From NCBI GenBank assembly GCA_026874595.1, contig CM049322.1:30011340-30075339 (forward strand): a DNA stretch of 64,000 nt. The letters are read 5' to 3'. Below, one piece after another: positions 60,691 through 64,000 of this stretch. A program made the position numbers and the translations under genes. The notes below the pieces were generated by a model, which worked only from the letters and a program-made list of their open reading frames with translations, was not told the DNA's origin and ran no database searches. The DNA comes from Sipunculus nudus (Eukaryota; Annelida; Sipuncula; Golfingiida; Sipunculidae). Positions within the stretch are counted from its first letter, which is position 1. The number at the start of each line of letters is the position of its first letter.

Positions 60691-60920
60691 GCAGACACAC
60701 CCCATAACTTCGAGAATATAGGTCGCAGTGACCTAATTTCAGGTTTGCAAGGAGATCTTTTTAGAACCTCTAAGACTGCATAAGGTTCATGGTCCTAGCC
60801 CCTACGGTTACGATTTGTGCCCTGCTAATGGATGGCCTGCCGGCCGGATGGACAGACGGAAGGAGGACGGACAAAGACCCATTGCTATAGCATAGCATGA
60901 CTGAAAGTCAGCTAAAATGA
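60680..60920 (+). repeat. R2 unit with 3' end
   Basis: TTCTGGGGGGTGCAGAC, GACCTAATTTCAGGTTTGCA and GATTTGTGCCCTGCTAAT, then a GGAC tract and ACTGAAAGTCAGCTAA. Confidence 0.7.
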
Positions 60921-61174
60921 GCTAAAAATGCAGGAGCTTCTTATGATCAAATATCAAGTATCAGTATTTCAGCTATGTGACAGTAATATTTGTGTTACAT
61001 AACACTCCACTGGGAATGTATGAACCCCTGTAAATTGTAGAACAAGGAAGAAAGTGGAGATAAGCTGAAGTACATACTGCACTGTGTAATACATGAAAAT
61101 TGTGACCTGAAACCATTTAATAATGTAACAAGGGACCTGTGGTCAAGGAAATAGATTATGAGAATATTTTATAA

Positions 61175-61800
61175 CAAGTGCCCAGGGGTCATGACGCTCA
61201 GCTGACTAGGAAGACATTCACAAAAATAATTTTATCATCTGAATGCCAAATTTTGTAGGTGGTATCCCTATTCAACTGAAGCATAGCTCCGAGGATTTGG
61301 ATAAGAGAGACCTTATTTCATGTTTTCGAAGAGATTTTTCATGGACCTCCCTGGATGTCAAGTTAGAAGATTCTAGGTGCAACTGTTCAGATTTGTGCCC
61401 TGTTAACAGACAACTGCATCTTTGAAGGTCTCAAAAATAAAATTTTAAAGAAAATGCATAAAAATTTGAAAAATACAGGTGGCACCACAAGTCTACAAGA
61501 ACTGATGAAACACTCCATGATGAATATGCATGCAAAGAATCATGGTGGTCAATGCATTAGTTATTCAGATACTGGAGTTCTGGATCAAATTTTTATTTAT
61601 TTTAGGGTACTTCTGAGCCCATAGCTTGGAGGATACGAGTAACAGAGACCTAATTTCAGGTTTCCAAGGAGATTTTTCATGGACCTTCTTGGATGTCAAG
61701 TAACAAGATTCTAGGTCCAGCACTAATGATTCCTGCCTGGTTAATGGGCAGACAGACAGATGGACAGCTAGATGGATGACAGACAATGCCTGATCGCTAG
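61175..61800 (+). mobile_element. R2 element copy
   Basis: ACAAGTGCCCAGGGGTCATG, ACGCTCAGCTGAC, one core box (GGTGGCACCAC near 61480) and a 3' GACAGA tract. Confidence 0.7.
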
Positions 61801-62104
61801 AGCTGTAAACTTTAACCTGACTTGTTCATGAACAACAAGACTTTTGACCCCTATCCTCCCCTATATACAATACATATGTGAAATATGAAAGCAATATGGT
61901 AAATGGTTGCTGAGTTATGAAGGGTTAACATAAAACTTTAACCTGAGCTGGGTTTAAATCTGTACAAATTTTGTTTGTTTAGTGCTAATTCCAGTAAAAT
62001 TAAAATATGGGTAAAGTTTTAATAGCTGTGCTGGGTATTGTTACTGTTCATCAGTGAACTATAAATATAACTTAAATATCTTCATTAGCAATGGAGTAAT
62101 GAGC
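61801..62104. other. Unassigned AT-rich sequence
   Basis: Nothing recognised. Confidence 0.4.
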
Positions 62105-62107
62105 CTA

Positions 62108-62395
62108 TCAACAAGTGATCCATGGGTCATGATGCTCAGCTGACTAAAAATACATTCAATAAAGGAATTTTATCATCTGAATGCCAAATTTTTTACGTGG
62201 TAATTCCCCATTCAACTGAAGCTGTGCTCGGAGGATATAGGTACCAGAGACCTAATTTAAGGTTTCTTAGGAGATTTTTCATGGACCTCCCTGGATGTCA
62301 AGTTAGAAGATTCTAAGTGCAATGGTTCAGATTTGTGCCCTGTTAACAGACTAGAACATCTTTGAAGATCTCAAAAATACAGAGAAAAGTGTAAA
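62108..62395 (+). mobile_element. R2 5' fragment
   Basis: ACAAGTGATCCATGGGTCAT and GCTCAGCTGAC, then the same block as 61220-61400. Confidence 0.7.
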
Positions 62396-62405
62396 ATTAA
62401 AAAAA

Positions 62406-62599
62406 ACAAGGCCTACAGGCCTAATGCGAACCTGTGCAATGAGATTACACCAGGTATGATGCTTCAATGCTGGACCATTACTTTTCAAGAACATGTGTAA
62501 CATGTATATGAACAATGCAAGTACTAAACACTTAGAACAATAAACAATTAAACAAACATCAATGCTGCAATTCTGGCATGGGTGCACATAACACAAAAA
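62406..62599 (+). mobile_element. R4 5' end directly abutting R1
   Basis: ACAAGGCCTACAGGCCTAAT to ATAACACAAAAA; third instance of the R4-R1 junction. Confidence 0.75.
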
Positions 62600-64000
62600 C
62601 TAGAATATGGGTAGTCAACAAGCAACTACGTGTATCCTCCAAAATCAGAGTAGGAAAGGTGAAGTGAGGCATGGATTGAGTGGCAAGGGGAAATAGAGTG
62701 AGGTGTGTTGCATAATAGTCTGGATGTCTGCAGCCTGAAATGTGTATGTAGGTTGCGCCACCTACCACAAAATCCAGAAAGCTGTCCAAGATGTATAAAC
62801 ATGCAAAATTTTAGGCAGATAAGTCAAACCACTACTGAGAAATGAGTGATTTTAGCCCACGGCAGACAAACAGATAGACACTGTGAAAAAACTGCGGCAG
62901 GTGGCGCCACCAATTTTGTGTATGATTAAGAGCTATGTGAGATCTATAGACATGCAAAATTTCAGGGGGATATGTCAAACCAGTCCTGATATATAAGCCT
63001 GAATTATAGGTTGCGCCACCTGCCACAAAATCCAGAAAGCTATCCAAGATGTATAAACATGCAAAATTTTAGGCAGATAAGTTACACCACTACTGAGATA
63101 TGAGTGATTTTAGCCCACTGCAGAAAACAGATGGACACTTTGCAAAATTGGTGGCAGGTGGCGCCACCAATTTCGTGTATGATTAAGAGCTATAACACAT
63201 GCAAAATTTCAGGGGGATATGTCAATTAAACCAGTCCTGAGATATAAGCCTGAATGTCTACAGCGTATACATAAATTTAGGTGGTGCCACCTGCCAAAAA
63301 ATCCAGAAAGCTAGCCAAGATGTATAAACCTGCAAAATTTTAGTCAGATATGTCAAACCACTGCCGAGATAGGAGTGATTTTAAGCCACGGCAAACAAAC
63401 AGACGGACATTGTGCAAAAATGATTGCAGGTTGCGCCACTGCTTTTGCGTATGATAAAGAGCTATGTGAGATCTATAAACATGCAAAATTTTTGCCCAAT
63501 CTGTCAAATGGTTCCTGAGATTTGAACTTGGATGTCTGCAGCGTAAATTTGAATGTAGGTGGCGCTAGCTGTCATAAAATCAAGAAAGCTGTCAAGGATG
63601 TATAAACCTGCAAAATATTAGGTGGATAAGTCAAACCACTGCTGAGATATGAGTGATATAATCCCAAGGCAGATGAACAGGTGGACCCTTTGCAAAAATG
63701 GTTGCAGGTGGCACCACCAGTTTTGCGTATGATAAAGAGGTATGGGAGATCTATACACATGCAAAATTTTGGCCCAACTGGTCAAACGGTTCCCGAGATA
63801 TGAGCTTGGATGTCTGCAGTTTAAACTTGAATGTAGGTGGTGCCACCTGTCATAAAATCAAGAAAGCTGTCCAGGATGTATACACATGCAAAATTTCAGA
63901 TGGATAAGTCCAACCAATGCAGAGATATGAGTGTTTTTATCCCAAGGCAGATGAACTGATGGACGCTGTGCAAAAATGGTTGCAGGTGGCGCCACCATTT
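62600..64000 (+). mobile_element. R1 element running off the window
   Basis: CTAGAATATGGGTAGTC start; boxes near 62901, 63158, 63282 (GGTGGTGCCACC), 63708 (GGTGGCACCACC) and 63986. The 3' end is outside. Confidence 0.8.

Overview
The window looks like intron-rich, repeat-saturated nuclear DNA of a marine invertebrate. A mollusc, perhaps a bivalve, is my best guess. That rests on AT-rich non-coding DNA, GT-AG introns of 10 kb or more, a tRNA-derived SINE, and many non-autonomous elements with tandem-repeat cores like the 'pearl'/Helentron-associated (HINE) elements described in bivalves. No organism-specific gene pins it down.

One protein-coding gene is supported, on the minus strand, over at least 46 kb. 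Four exons join in matching phase: an FN3 exon (56568-56882, phase 1-1), a transmembrane exon (35323-35439, phase 1-1), a 22-nt microexon (21367-21388, phase 1-2) and a basic cytoplasmic exon (10549-10643, phase 2-1). Together they give the C-terminal half of a single-pass FN3 receptor of unknown identity. The 5' end lies above 57 kb and the 3' end below 10.5 kb, and I found neither. A receptor-type tyrosine phosphatase or similar receptor is possible, but no catalytic domain is visible.

Nearly everything else is repeats. I name the families for this report. R1: starts CTAGAATA, 277-bp core, ends in a GTATCCGC hairpin. R2: 335-bp core, TAGCTCAG hairpin. R3: 675-bp duplicated core, (GGAC)n, same hairpin as R2. 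R4: 5' palindrome AGGCCTACAGGCCT, 3' end CACAGGTTCGCTA. R5: 290-bp core with TGACCT arrays. R6 (180-bp core), R7 and R8: further families of the same build. R9: fragments beginning with an ACCCATGGGT palindrome. Several families share one architecture: 5' CTAG or ACAAG, a subterminal inverted repeat, a tandem core, and a 3' hairpin carrying the second subterminal repeat, with insertion in A-tracts and no target duplication. R1, R2, R4, R7 and R8 also share the palindromic box AGGTGGCGCCACC or close variants.

There are also cut-and-paste elements with inverted ends: 5223-6618, 54181-56092 and 41722-43802 (TA duplications), 26777-27941 (6-bp CTTATG duplication) and a mariner-like MITE at 58048-58231. 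A LINE ORF1 relic lies at 7126-7440 and a SINE at 56951-57334.

Layout: 0-5 kb R3 copy and a diverged 500-600-bp tandem array; 5-7.5 kb inverted-repeat element and LINE relic; 7.8-10.5 kb R9, R4 and R1 pieces; 10.5 kb exon; 11-21 kb R3, R2, R4 and a long R1; 21.4 kb microexon; 22-35 kb R4, R1, the 6-bp-duplication element, R5, R6/R7; 35.4 kb exon; 35.5-48 kb R9, R3, R5, R2, R4, the AAGCAC-filled element, R1; 48-56 kb R8, R2, R1 and a nested element; 56.7 kb exon; 57-64 kb SINE, MITE, R5, R2, R4 and R1, which runs off the end.
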